This document shows, in pieces, positions 46,340 through 54,728 of a DNA stretch of 64,000 nucleotides. Every line of letters begins with the position of its first letter. The stretch's first letter is position 1. The stretch is from assembly GCA_964473025.1 (NCBI GenBank), contig CAYYMZ010000002.1:1-64000 (forward strand). Reading direction: 5' to 3'. Made by a program: the position numbers and the translations under genes. The DNA comes from CAYYMZ01 sp964473025 (GTDB lineage: Bacteria; Patescibacteriota; UBA1384; DTJR01). The notes under the pieces were generated by a model. It was not told the DNA's origin. It ran no database searches and saw nothing but the letters and a program-made list of their open reading frames with translations.

Positions 46340-47906
46340 CGTTTTTATCCTTAACCCTGTATTGTAGTGCCTCGGCAATATGCGCCTCACTTATATCTTT
46401 GCATTTTTCTAAATCGGCAATAGTGCGGGCAACACGAAGGGTTTTGACATATGCGCGCATCGAAAGTCCGAGTTGGTCAATTGCACCCTCTAAAAGTTCA
46501 GTTGATTTTTGCGAGAGCGGAGCAATTTTTTCCAAATCCTTTTTACTTAGAAGCGCATTGATCCGTTTAACTTTAAGTGAGGATCGCGAGCGTTTAATTT
46601 GAAAATCGCGAGCGGATACAACCCTCTTCCGAACCGTTGCCGAATCTTCTTCCGGATTTCCTTTTTTGTTTATGCGTCGCAGTGGTAAGCGGGGAATATT
46701 AAGATGGATATCGATTCTATCTAGTAACGGTCCGGAAATTTTGCGGTTATAAGACAAAATTTGGGCCATCGTGCAGGTACATTCGTGTTTTTCATCGTTT
46801 AGATAACCACAGTGGCATGGGTTCTTGGCAGCGACTAAAATGAAATCGGCGGGGAAGCTGATGGTTGATTGAGCCCGGCTAACCGTCACAAATTTATCTT
46901 CAAGTGGCTGGCGCAAGGCCTCTAAAACAGAGCGGGGGAATTCGGGAAACTCATCTAAAAACAAAACTCCTTTATGAGCAAGAGACACTTCGCCCGGCTT
47001 TGGATACGACCCTCCACCGATCATCGCCACCGCTGAGGTGGTGTGGTGGGGGCAGCGGAAGGGGCGTTCGTAAACAATCGGGTCTTTTTCAGACAGTAAT
47101 CCGGCAACAGAATAAATTTTGGTAACATCTAAAATCTCCTCCTCGTCTAGAGGCGGAAGAATCGAAACAATGCTGCGCGACAGAAGGGTTTTGCCTCCTC
47201 CGGGTGGACCCTCAAGCAAAATATTATGTCCACCGGCAGCGGCTATCTCCAGTGCCCGCTTGGCTTGAGCCATCCCCGTTATATTGGCAAAATCAAAATC
47301 ACCGAAATCCTGATCGGCTTTTGGCTTGGCACCGGAGGTTATTATAAAAGGCCCCACTTCGCCAGGGCTTCGCGGGGCAGGGGATTCGTTATTTTTTTCG
47401 ATAATCGCCCCAACCAGATCTTTCAAGTTTTTTGCCGGAAATATTTTAATTTTTGAAATTAAATTTGCCTCTTCCCTATTCGATTCGGGAATAACGAGAG
47501 GGGAGTCGGATTTTTTGGAAAATATTGCTGCTTGAATTACACCCTTCACTCTCCTCACCTCTCCCGACAGCGACAATTCGCCTAAAAATATTGTTTTTTT
47601 TATTTTTTCATCATTGATCAGTCCGCCGGCGCAGAGGACACCTACCGCGATCGGCAAATCATAAATCGGCCCCTCTTTTTTGACATCGGCCGGTGCTAAA
47701 TTAACCACAATTTTTTTAGGCGGAAAGTGAAAACCGGAGTTTTTCAGGGCCAATTTAACCCGCTCTTTTGATTCTTCGACTGCTTTATCGGGCAAACCGA
47801 CAATCGTCAAAGACGGAATCCCCGCCCCAACATCAACTTCAACTTCTACTAATTGAGCATCAAGCCCAACCGTAACAATTGAGCGAATTTTAGATAATCG
47901 TTCCAT
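46329..47906 (-). CDS. comM: YifB/ComM family Mg-chelatase-like AAA+ ATPase
   Basis: 525 residues: an N-terminal Lon-protease-like S16 fold (VEVDVGAGIPSLTIVGLPDKAVEESKERV), an AAA+ core (Walker A LEGPPGGGKTLLSRS, Walker B VLFLDEFPEF), the family PCHCGYLNDEKHECTC zinc-like cluster, LLDRIDIHL, and a C-terminal helical domain. ComM is a hexameric helicase that promotes branch migration during natural transformation, so DNA uptake is possible here, in line with the type IV pilin genes at 61-64 kb. Residues about 174-187 (SPAPRSPGEVGP) look like a repeat insert in the linker. The start lies 6 nt after TATAAT. Confidence 0.92.
   Translation of the reverse strand: MERLSKIRSIVTVGLDAQLVEVEVDVGAGIPSLTIVGLPDKAVEESKERVKLALKNSGFHFPPKKIVVNLAPADVKKEGPIYDLPIAVGVLCAGGLINDEKIKKTIFLGELSLSGEVRRVKGVIQAAIFSKKSDSPLVIPESNREEANLISKIKIFPAKNLKDLVGAIIEKNNESPAPRSPGEVGPFIITSGAKPKADQDFGDFDFANITGMAQAKRALEIAAAGGHNILLEGPPGGGKTLLSRSIVSILPPLDEEEILDVTKIYSVAGLLSEKDPIVYERPFRCPHHTTSAVAMIGGGSYPKPGEVSLAHKGVLFLDEFPEFPRSVLEALRQPLEDKFVTVSRAQSTISFPADFILVAAKNPCHCGYLNDEKHECTCTMAQILSYNRKISGPLLDRIDIHLNIPRLPLRRINKKGNPEEDSATVRKRVVSARDFQIKRSRSSLKVKRINALLSKKDLEKIAPLSQKSTELLEGAIDQLGLSMRAYVKTLRVARTIADLEKCKDISEAHIAEALQYRVKDKNDEI
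47346..47387 (-). repeat. Palindromic insert inside comM
   Basis: 42 bases coding for residues about 174-187 in the linker between the N-terminal domain and the AAA+ core. The minus strand starts ATCCCCTGCCCCGC, matching the ksgA insert (ATCCCCTGCCCGC). The ends pair (GCCCC / GGGGC), and the frame is kept. Confidence 0.5.
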
Positions 47907-47912
47907 GAGTTT

Positions 47913-47918
47913 ATTATA
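47913..47918 (-). promoter_or_regulatory. -10 box of the comM-type gene, leaderless arrangement
   Basis: A perfect minus-strand TATAAT ends 6 nt before ATG 47906. Confidence 0.6.
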
Positions 47919-47942
47919 GCGGAAAAATCATTACTTAAACCA

Positions 47943-47971
47943 TTGAATTTATCAAGCCGTAAAGATATAAT
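47943..47971 (+). promoter_or_regulatory. Full sigma-70-type promoter of the GC-rich orphan gene
   Basis: TTGAAT (47943-47948), a 17-nt spacer and TATAAT (47966-47971). It is followed by a 41-nt leader with AAGGAAG 7 nt before ATG 48013. Confidence 0.75.
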
Positions 47972-48012
47972 GTGGGCAGTTGCACCTATCATTCACAGAA
48001 GGAAGTGGTAGT

Positions 48013-48489
48013 ATGAGCGGTCGAATTGCCAGGCAGTTACTCGTGTCGCACCGCGACGTCAAGGTGATTTTCCGTGAGATCACAGGGAAGAACCCCAGAA
48101 CAGCCACTGAGCGCATTGTGGTGGATAACGCCACCTTGCTTCTCGCCAGCGGTCTGGCGAGAACCTTCATCGAGAACTGGGCAGAGCGTAAGCCCAAGGG
48201 ATACGAAGTCCCGCGAACTTTCTCCGCCGAACTGGATGAGGCAGCAGTGCAAAATGCCCGTCGGTTCTACCGCAAGACTCTTGGCCGCGATCCCGAAACC
48301 TGGGATTGTGGCGTTGTCGAGAATATCTACTACATCCGCAACCTTCTCGGCAACGAAGAGGCAAAAGCATACACGCATCGCTGGGATCGCGTGGATGGAG
48401 GTAAACCTTGTGGACCGGCACATCAAGAGGAACTGCTCGAGATCCTCGAAGATCGGGCCAAGGCGCGCCGAATACCCACAGCGCATTAG
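48013..48489 (+). CDS. GC-rich orphan protein of unknown function
   Basis: 158 residues, mostly helical and charged, starting MSGRIARQLLVSHRDVKVIFREITGKNPRTATERIVV and ending ELLEILEDRAKARRIPTAH. It has no signal peptide, membrane helix or known motif. Codon use (GCC, CGC, CTC, ATC) and GC content are well above the neighbours. Unlike the local style it has a complete promoter, a leader with Shine-Dalgarno, and a strong terminator. I place the start at ATG 48013 rather than the TTG at 47980. Signs of transfer or of a special expression class are strong; function unknown. Confidence 0.72.
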   Translation: MSGRIARQLLVSHRDVKVIFREITGKNPRTATERIVVDNATLLLASGLARTFIENWAERKPKGYEVPRTFSAELDEAAVQNARRFYRKTLGRDPETWDCGVVENIYYIRNLLGNEEAKAYTHRWDRVDGGKPCGPAHQEELLEILEDRAKARRIPTAH

Positions 48490-48514
48490 CGGCACAAGAT
48501 CCACAGCAGGATCC

Positions 48515-48548
48515 AGGGCGGGAGCAGCTGCTCCCGCCCTTTCTCTTT
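48515..48548 (+). terminator. Terminator of the GC-rich orphan gene
   Basis: A perfect self-complementary hairpin (GGGCGGGAGCAG and its complement) followed by TTTCTCTTT. Confidence 0.85.
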
Positions 48549-48568
48549 ATAAATTATTTATTTTGCGC

Positions 48569-48574
48569 TATGAT
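48569..48574 (+). promoter_or_regulatory. -10 box of miaA, leaderless arrangement
   Basis: TATGAT ends 8 nt before ATG 48583, and no ribosome binding site is present. Confidence 0.5.
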
Positions 48575-48582
48575 TTTCTCTT

Positions 48583-49482
48583 ATGAAAGATAAAAAGATT
48601 ATTGTAATTGTCGGACCGACTGCTTCGGGCAAAACCGCCCTGGGAGTTGAAATTGCTAAAAAATTCAACGGTGAAATTATTTCGGCTGACTCGAGACAAG
48701 TTTACAAGGGGCTAGATATCGGCACCGGCAAAGATCTCAAAAAATACGGCGACGTTAAATATTATTTAATTGATACTTGTAATCCGGGCGATAAATTTAC
48801 GCTTTTTGATTGGTTGGAACTGGCCAGAAAAGAAATTGATGAAATTTTGTCTCGGGGAAAAATTCCAGTCATAGTCGGTGGGACGGGTTTGTATGTTAAA
48901 GCGCTGGTGGAAGGATATCAGATTGGTGAAAGGTTAAAAGTGAAAAGTGAAAAGTCAAAGAAACAGTACTCAAGGGAATTTTTGGATAAGCAGAGTGTTG
49001 AAAAATTGATCAAGATCTTGAAAAAAATAGATCCTGTTTCGCTTAAAAAAATTGATCAAAAAAATCCGCGGAGATTGGTGCGGGCAATCGAGATTGCACA
49101 GGAAGATACACGGCCGGTCAAAATAAAACCCGATTTTGAGGTATTGCAAATTGGCATCGATCTCACACGAGCGAAACTTTACGAACAGATTGATATGCGT
49201 GTCGATCAACGCTTTAAAGAAGGGATGCTTGAGGAAGTGGCAGGTCTGATTAAAAACGGCATTGATAAAAAATGGCTCTTATCACTTGGTTTAGAATATA
49301 AAATTATCGGACAATACATTATTCAAAAATCAAATAGTTTTGAGCAGATGGCACAGGAACTAAAATTCAAAAGTCACGCCTATGCCAGACGCCAGCTCAC
49401 CTGGCTTCGAAAACAACCCGACATTAAATGGGTTAAAAATTCAAAGGAAGCACAAAAGGTTGTCAAAGGATTTTTAAAATAG
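48583..49482 (+). CDS. miaA: tRNA dimethylallyltransferase MiaA
   Basis: Adds the isopentenyl group to A37 of tRNAs reading UNN codons. The P-loop VGPTASGKTALGVEIA, substrate motif SADSRQVYKGLDIGTGKD, the VGGTGLYVKALVEG element and a tRNA-contacting stretch SLGLEYKIIGQYI, FKSHAYARRQLTWLRKQ are all present. The length of 299 aa is normal. It is followed 36 bases later by glmS in the same direction. Confidence 0.96.
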   Translation: MKDKKIIVIVGPTASGKTALGVEIAKKFNGEIISADSRQVYKGLDIGTGKDLKKYGDVKYYLIDTCNPGDKFTLFDWLELARKEIDEILSRGKIPVIVGGTGLYVKALVEGYQIGERLKVKSEKSKKQYSREFLDKQSVEKLIKILKKIDPVSLKKIDQKNPRRLVRAIEIAQEDTRPVKIKPDFEVLQIGIDLTRAKLYEQIDMRVDQRFKEGMLEEVAGLIKNGIDKKWLLSLGLEYKIIGQYIIQKSNSFEQMAQELKFKSHAYARRQLTWLRKQPDIKWVKNSKEAQKVVKGFLK

Positions 49483-49518
49483 TATTTTGAGAAAGTAAAA
49501 TTATTCAGGAGGTGCATT

Positions 49519-51297
49519 TTGTGTGGAATAACAGCTTATATTGGGGACAAAAATGGGGCCGAGGTAGTTGTTGACGGATTAAAACGGCTTGAATATCGCG
49601 GATATGATTCGTGGGGGCTGGCGGCAAAAGAAGATGGAAAAATCATTTCTCATAAGCAAGTTGGAAAAATTGGAGGGTTTGAACTTAAAAGAGATTTGCC
49701 CAAATTTTCTGGCCCGGTCTGCATCGGACACACGCGCTGGGCAACTCATGGTGGAGTAACTGAAAAAAATTCTCATCCGCACTTCTCCTGTGATAAAAAA
49801 ATTGCCGTTGTCCACAATGGCATTATTGAAAACTACCAAGAACTGCGAGAGGAACTTGAGAAAAAAGGGCACAAGTTTATTTCTCAAACCGATACCGAAG
49901 TCATCGCTCATTTAATTGAACAAACTGCAAAAAAAGAGAAGGGCTTTGTCCAGGCGGTAAGGAAATCGCTCAAACTTCTCGAAGGCAGCTTTGCTCTCGC
50001 GATTATTAATCAGGAAAATAATATTTTAATCGGCGCGAGATATGGCAGCCCGTTAGTATTTGGGATCGGCAAAAATGAATATTTTTTAGGTTCAGATGTT
50101 CCCGCTTTCTTAAAATATACGGATAAAGTAGTTTTTCTGGATGAAATGCAACTGGTTGTGGTTGACGATAAGGCAAAATACCAGATATTGGATATTACCT
50201 CCGGCAAAAAAATAAATTCCAAAATAACTAAAATCGAGTGGTCTCTCAATGAAGCGGAAAAGGGCGGTTATCCGCACTTTATGATTAAAGAAATGCTGGA
50301 GCAACCGCAGGTAATTGAAAAAACGATGGCCGAGAACGAAGGTGAGCTTAAGCGCGCTGCGGCATTGATTAAAAAGTCAAAAAGAATTTTCGTGGTTGCC
50401 TGCGGCACGGCATTACACGCCGGAATGTACGGAAGTTATCTCTTGGCCAAGGAAAATAATCTCTTTTTGCAACCAATTTCAGCAGGAGAATTTCCCCACT
50501 TCGCCCATCTTTTAAAAAAAGATGATTTGGTGATTACCGTTTCACAGTCGGGGGAAACAGCCGACGTTTTGGAAGCAGTAAAAAGTGCGCACAACGCAGG
50601 AGCAAAAGTACTCTCGCTTGTGAATGTAATGGGATCATCGTTAATGCGAATGTCTGATTCCTCCATCCTGACCAAAGCAGGGCCGGAGATTTGTGTTCTT
50701 TCCACCAAGGCCTACATTTCCCAACAAGCAATGTTTGTTATGCTCTCTGCCGCAATGAAAGGAAATTTAAAAGAGGGGAAAAAAGCGCTGGAAATCACCA
50801 AGCGCGATATCGAAAAAATTCTCTCCAAAAGCTCACTTCAAAAAATCAAGAAAATGGCTAAAAAACTGGCCAGGGTTGACAATATTTATGCCTTGGGACG
50901 CGGGACTAATTATCCAAATGCGCTTGAGGCCTGCCTTAAAATCAAAGAGGTTTCCTACATTCACGCCGAGGGCTTTGCGGGTGGAGATCTGAAACACGGC
51001 CCCATCGCCCTGATTGAAAAGGGCGTTCCGGTTTTGGTTTTTGCCGCCAATGATGAGTCGGAAAGGGAAATTATCTCTAACGCAATGGAAGTTAAGGCGC
51101 GCGGGGCAGAAGTAATTGGGATTGCAACGCAAAAAAATCAGGTCTTCGACGAGTATTTGCCCGTTCAGCCGAATGGATTTTATACCCCGCTTGCTTCGAT
51201 TGTTTACCCTCAATTGCTTTCTTATTACATTGCTCTCGAGAAAAAACTTGATCCCGACAAACCGCGAAACCTCGCAAAATCGGTGACCGTAAAATAG
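49519..51297 (+). CDS. glmS: Glutamine-fructose-6-phosphate aminotransferase GlmS
   Basis: Makes glucosamine-6-phosphate, the first committed precursor of UDP-GlcNAc and so of peptidoglycan. The start is TTG 49519, decided by AGGAGG 6 nt upstream and because the next codon gives the catalytic Cys (M-CGITAYIG), which must be N-terminal after Met removal. The glutaminase domain has HTRWATHGG and HNGIIENY. Two SIS domains follow (VACGTALHAGMYGSYL, VSQSGETADVLEAV; LGRGTNYPNALEACLKIKE), and it ends with PRNLAKSVTVK, the usual C-terminus. The length of 592 aa is normal. Confidence 0.97.
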   Translation: MCGITAYIGDKNGAEVVVDGLKRLEYRGYDSWGLAAKEDGKIISHKQVGKIGGFELKRDLPKFSGPVCIGHTRWATHGGVTEKNSHPHFSCDKKIAVVHNGIIENYQELREELEKKGHKFISQTDTEVIAHLIEQTAKKEKGFVQAVRKSLKLLEGSFALAIINQENNILIGARYGSPLVFGIGKNEYFLGSDVPAFLKYTDKVVFLDEMQLVVVDDKAKYQILDITSGKKINSKITKIEWSLNEAEKGGYPHFMIKEMLEQPQVIEKTMAENEGELKRAAALIKKSKRIFVVACGTALHAGMYGSYLLAKENNLFLQPISAGEFPHFAHLLKKDDLVITVSQSGETADVLEAVKSAHNAGAKVLSLVNVMGSSLMRMSDSSILTKAGPEICVLSTKAYISQQAMFVMLSAAMKGNLKEGKKALEITKRDIEKILSKSSLQKIKKMAKKLARVDNIYALGRGTNYPNALEACLKIKEVSYIHAEGFAGGDLKHGPIALIEKGVPVLVFAANDESEREIISNAMEVKARGAEVIGIATQKNQVFDEYLPVQPNGFYTPLASIVYPQLLSYYIALEKKLDPDKPRNLAKSVTVK

Positions 51298-51318
51298 CTT
51301 GCGACCTTTTACCTGTGG

Positions 51319-51324
51319 TATAAT
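51319..51324 (+). promoter_or_regulatory. Extended -10 box upstream of the 51339 gene
   Basis: TGGTATAAT, ending 14 nt before ATG 51339, with GGAGGG directly ahead of the start codon. Confidence 0.6.
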
Positions 51325-51338
51325 AAACTCGGAGGGAA

Positions 51339-51548
51339 ATGGATAAAGATAAAAATGGCTCAGCTAATACAACTGGTGTTTTTATTTTGGTAGTCGTTGT
51401 AGTAGGTATAATCTTGGGCATCGCTGGTTTCTTGTTGGGATTTTGGATGAAAGGCGTGTCTTGCGATTCCTCGAAGTGCATTTTACCGATCTCGAATGAC
51501 GGATCCTTACCACCCGTTCCACCAGAACCAACCAGGCCAAATAAGTAG
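51339..51548 (+). CDS. Small membrane protein with a Pro-rich outer tail
   Basis: 69 residues: a polar N-terminus (MDKDKNGSANTT), one long hydrophobic helix (GVFILVVVVVGIILGIAGFLLGFWM) and a short tail with two Cys and a Pro-rich end (SLPPVPPEPTRPNK). It has its own promoter and Shine-Dalgarno (GGAGGG, 2 nt before ATG) and is followed 6 bases later by the secreted protein at 51555, so the two form a small operon. Family unknown. Confidence 0.65.
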   Translation: MDKDKNGSANTTGVFILVVVVVGIILGIAGFLLGFWMKGVSCDSSKCILPISNDGSLPPVPPEPTRPNK

Positions 51549-51554
51549 TTAAAA

Positions 51555-52724
51555 ATGAAAAAATTTTCCAAAATATTCTATTTTGTTTTAATAGCCGCGT
51601 CTTTAGTTTTAATCCCATTGGGAGTTGCGCACGCCCAGTATTCATTTACTCCAGAGTTAGGGAAGTGGTATTACGTCGGTGGTCCCGATACCTTAAATAA
51701 AAACAATCTAATCAGACTTGCCCCCGATACAGGATGGGAAGGTCCGTGCAGCCTTGGAACAAACAGCGATCATTACCACAATGGCCAAGCCAGCGACCCG
51801 AGCAAACCAAACCTCCGCGACAGCAAAATCAGCACTAAGAACTCAACTTTTGAATACGCGGTTGTATTTACAAAAAAAATTGATAGTCAGTCCGATATTG
51901 ACCATTGGGTAAATTTAACAGACCCTATAAGCGAACCGGATTATGGACTTTTGAGATGTACTGAAAAAAACGGCGATTTCAGCTGCCAGATTCCTGCGAC
52001 TGTCAAAGGATTAGTTAAAGAAATGCAATACCTAGACAACTGGACAGATTCCAGTACGGGCACAGTTTATGTTGGAACTCACTCCGTTTTAAAAAACATA
52101 AAAGACAAACCCGAGTGCGAGTTTTATTACCGTAAAGTCGCCGATTACTCCTCTTCTCAAGTTGCGCCAGCTGCGCAATCAAATGATTCGGATGCAACAC
52201 TTGCCCAGACTAATAACCCCAATTCGGTAACCAATTACCCCGTAGGGAGTTGTGTCGAAAATCCTAAAGGCAGTGGTATCCAATGGCAACAATTGGCTGA
52301 TGGTAGCTGGGCTCCGTCAGGTGATCCGCTTAATTTCTGCGAAACAGGTGGGCTGCCTTCAAATTGGCAGGACTCAACCCAATATAACCCGTGGTTGAGG
52401 TCAGGGCTTGACTATCAGTTCCCATACACTCAAAACATCGGTTATTCTCCTTGGGGCACAAACTACCCCGGCGGTTACGGCAACTATCAAGATTATTTTA
52501 TAAACTGTGTTATAGCTCAAAGCATTGTCTCGCGCCCTGAATGCCAGATGTTTCCCCGTATTTCCAATTTTTATCTTAATCCTTATAATTCTAATAACGC
52601 CCTAACTGTTGGCGGGGTTCTCAACGGGCAAGTAGTAGCCGCGCAGATTCCGCTAAGCAAAAAAGTTAGCGAAATCGTTAAAACCGTCGCAATGGGTTGG
52701 ACTCTAAGCCAACTGTTTAAATAA
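51555..52724 (+). CDS. Secreted protein of unknown function
   Basis: 389 residues with a clean signal peptide (KIFYFVLIAASLVLIPLGVAHAQ). The mature part has several Cys and aromatic-rich segments (LGKWYYVGGPDTL, GSGIQWQQLADGSWAPSGD, YPGGYGNYQDYF) and a low-complexity Gln/Asn/Ser linker in the middle. No known domain is recognised, and the C-terminus has no sorting signal. It is probably a secreted or loosely attached surface protein co-transcribed with the small membrane protein before it. Confidence 0.65.
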   Translation: MKKFSKIFYFVLIAASLVLIPLGVAHAQYSFTPELGKWYYVGGPDTLNKNNLIRLAPDTGWEGPCSLGTNSDHYHNGQASDPSKPNLRDSKISTKNSTFEYAVVFTKKIDSQSDIDHWVNLTDPISEPDYGLLRCTEKNGDFSCQIPATVKGLVKEMQYLDNWTDSSTGTVYVGTHSVLKNIKDKPECEFYYRKVADYSSSQVAPAAQSNDSDATLAQTNNPNSVTNYPVGSCVENPKGSGIQWQQLADGSWAPSGDPLNFCETGGLPSNWQDSTQYNPWLRSGLDYQFPYTQNIGYSPWGTNYPGGYGNYQDYFINCVIAQSIVSRPECQMFPRISNFYLNPYNSNNALTVGGVLNGQVVAAQIPLSKKVSEIVKTVAMGWTLSQLFK

Positions 52725-52728
52725 AAAA

Positions 52729-52838
52729 TTCGGCTTATATGATTTTGCCGAAGCACCTCGGAAGCGTCGGATGCGCTAAAATATCTTAAAGCGCGTCCGA
52801 CGACCCGTACGTGCCGAGGTAAATAAGTATAAGCCGAA
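52729..52838. terminator. Nested three-stem structure between convergent genes
   Basis: Three stems lie one inside another: outer 52729-52739 / 52828-52838 (TTCGGCTTATA, 11 bp), middle 52755-52761 / 52814-52820 (ACCTCGG, 7 bp) and inner 52765-52777 / 52790-52802 (13 bp with one G-U). It fills the gap between the stops of the secreted-protein gene and ksgA. It is probably a bidirectional terminator but is much more elaborate than needed; a small RNA is possible. Confidence 0.6.
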
Positions 52839-52843
52839 AACAA

Positions 52844-53707
52844 TTAAAGGTCTGCCGTATTTTGGATCAAGGCCATCCACTGGTCGCGGGTTAGCTCTTC
52901 CGGCCTCATGTCCAGGTTGATCCCTGATTTTTGGGCCAAATCTGCCGCTTTTTCAGGGGGAATTTTGAGCGATGAGAAGAGAGAGTTTTTTATCATTTTC
53001 CGTTTTCCGGAAAATGAAAGTTTTATTATTTTTAAAGCATATTTAGCTGAAAAAGGGAGGGGTTTAATATCTTTGAGCTCTATTACCGCGGAATCAACTT
53101 CGGGAGCAGGATAGAAAAAATTCTTCGGGACTTTCTCGATAATTTTAACCGAGCCGAACAGTTCGAGAAAGGCAGTCAATATCCCCCTGTTAGAATCATG
53201 CGGGGCAGCAATAAAACGGTCGGCAACTTCACGCTGCACCATCACAACCATCTTGTCAGGAAGTGTTGGACAAACTGTTAATAGCGAAATTATTACTGGT
53301 GAAGAAATATTGTAAGGGAGATTGGATATAACCTTAAAAGGCCCGCCTGCACCAGCTATGCCGGAGGCATTGCGGGCAGGGGATTTAACTTGTAAATTCG
53401 GAATCAATAAAAGTGCGTCATCGCAAATTATCTTGAATTTCTTATTTTTAAACTCCCCTTTTAAATATTCACAAAACTTACGATCTTTTTCGCATAAAAT
53501 AATTTCACGGGCAGAAGAGGAGGCAAGTCCTTCGGTCAGGACGCCCAGCCCCGGCCCAATTTCTAAAATTGTGTCATCTTCACAAATTTCGGCCGTGCGC
53601 ACCATCGTTTCAACAACCGAAAGGGAGACCAAAAAATGCTGACCGAGTGATTTTTTGGCTTCGGTCCCATATAAACTCAAGATTTTCTTTATTCGGTCTC
53701 GATCCAT
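52844..53707 (-). CDS. rsmA: 16S rRNA dimethyladenosine transferase RsmA (KsgA)
   Basis: Methylates two adjacent adenosines in the 3' terminal loop of 16S rRNA. It has KKSLGQHFLVS, SAM-binding ILEIGPGLGVLTEGLA, IICDDALLL and the catalytic NLPYNISSPVI. The length of 287 aa includes an unusual insert of about 16 residues (108-123, SPARNASGIAGAGGP) just before the KVISNLPYN strand, encoded by a palindromic sequence of the same family as in comM. The gene is preceded, with a one-base overlap, by the YabE-like gene, the same order as in Bacillus. Confidence 0.96.
   Translation of the reverse strand: MDRDRIKKILSLYGTEAKKSLGQHFLVSLSVVETMVRTAEICEDDTILEIGPGLGVLTEGLASSSAREIILCEKDRKFCEYLKGEFKNKKFKIICDDALLLIPNLQVKSPARNASGIAGAGGPFKVISNLPYNISSPVIISLLTVCPTLPDKMVVMVQREVADRFIAAPHDSNRGILTAFLELFGSVKIIEKVPKNFFYPAPEVDSAVIELKDIKPLPFSAKYALKIIKLSFSGKRKMIKNSLFSSLKIPPEKAADLAQKSGINLDMRPEELTRDQWMALIQNTADL
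53339..53386 (-). repeat. Palindromic insert inside ksgA/rsmA
   Basis: 48 bases coding for residues 108-123. The ends are complementary (plus strand GCCCGC near 53341, GCGGGC near 53374) and the plus strand begins CCCGCCTGCACCAGCTATGC, close to the sequence in the broken tRNA-Leu at 37895 and the PH-domain tail near 3480. It keeps the reading frame. Confidence 0.55.
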
Positions 53708-54678
53708 TATTGTTTCAGTTCCTCAACCAGAACCGATGGCCCAGCTCCATTGCCGTTAAATCGTAATTCGTCCAAAATACTCCAAGATAAATCAAGTACG
53801 ACTCCCGAGGGAGCGGAGGCCGTGCCCCAAGTGTAACTTACGGTTTTAATAATTGATACCCCGCTCGAGACATTGGTAATGCGAATTAGAGTACCCCTTC
53901 TATAATTTGCGCTGACGACTGCATTTGAAAGATTGGTGGCGGTAGCTACACCTCTAACCGAGCTTAAAACAACGACCCTTGTCCCGTTTTTAATAATTTT
54001 TGTCTGTGGTTCTTCTTCGACCGTCCGATTAACCAAGGTCCTCGAAACCTCCAGACCATTTTCGCGGCGAACCTCATAAGTAATCTTCTTTTTCCCATTT
54101 TTGCCCGCCTGCTGGATTACTTGTTTGCCACGCTCCAGCGTCGGATCGTCTATGGTCTTCGTCTGGTAGGGGAGTGTCTGGAATTCATCAATTTGCGCAA
54201 CCGACACTCTGGTGATTTTAATTGAATTTGCAAGCGGGGACTGACCAACCGGCGGGTCCACCTGATCTTCATTTGCTAAAACAACTCCATTTTCAGCGAG
54301 GATGTCCCCTACCGTTTTTTTAAAACTGGAGAAGGTGAGTGCCTGCTCCCCGTCTTGAACCTTGTAGACCGGTGCAGTAAATATTGCCTGAATACCGCCC
54401 AAGCCAAACCTTGGATCGAAGATGTTGACGATTCTTTGCGAATGATTAAATTGCATTTCACTTGCCCCCTCTTCCCCTGGCATGAGGTACCTGATTTCAG
54501 GTATAGGTGAGATTTCATCGGGGGTAAAATCAGCCAGCACGATCGCTCGGGAAACCAAAAAATCATTATCGAAGTTTATTTGGCTTGCGGCCTTGGCTAC
54601 GGTTGACGCGGCGACACATAGAATAAAGCCAACCGTCAAAACTAAACCTACCAGAGATATTAAACCCCTCTTGTTCAT
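53707..54678 (-). CDS. YabE-like secreted protein with G5 and double-psi beta-barrel domains
   Basis: 323 residues. A signal anchor (LISLVGLVLTVGFILCVAASTVA) is followed by a DUF348-like strand (FSSFKKTVGDILAENGVVLANEDQV), a G5 domain (PYQTKTIDDPTLERGKQVIQQAGKNGKKKITYEVRRENGLEVSRTLVNRTV..P) and a C-terminal RlpA-like barrel (SANYRRGTLIRITNVSSGVSIIKTV, GVVLDLSWSILDELRFNG). This is the plan of YabE and resuscitation-promoting-factor relatives, which act on the cell wall. The yabE-ksgA order is also that of Bacillus. Confidence 0.82.
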   Translation of the reverse strand: MNKRGLISLVGLVLTVGFILCVAASTVAKAASQINFDNDFLVSRAIVLADFTPDEISPIPEIRYLMPGEEGASEMQFNHSQRIVNIFDPRFGLGGIQAIFTAPVYKVQDGEQALTFSSFKKTVGDILAENGVVLANEDQVDPPVGQSPLANSIKITRVSVAQIDEFQTLPYQTKTIDDPTLERGKQVIQQAGKNGKKKITYEVRRENGLEVSRTLVNRTVEEEPQTKIIKNGTRVVVLSSVRGVATATNLSNAVVSANYRRGTLIRITNVSSGVSIIKTVSYTWGTASAPSGVVLDLSWSILDELRFNGNGAGPSVLVEELKQ

Positions 54679-54728
54679 GTATGTTATAAGATATTATATT
54701 TGGCTGCTTGATGCAAGTAGTTAAACAG

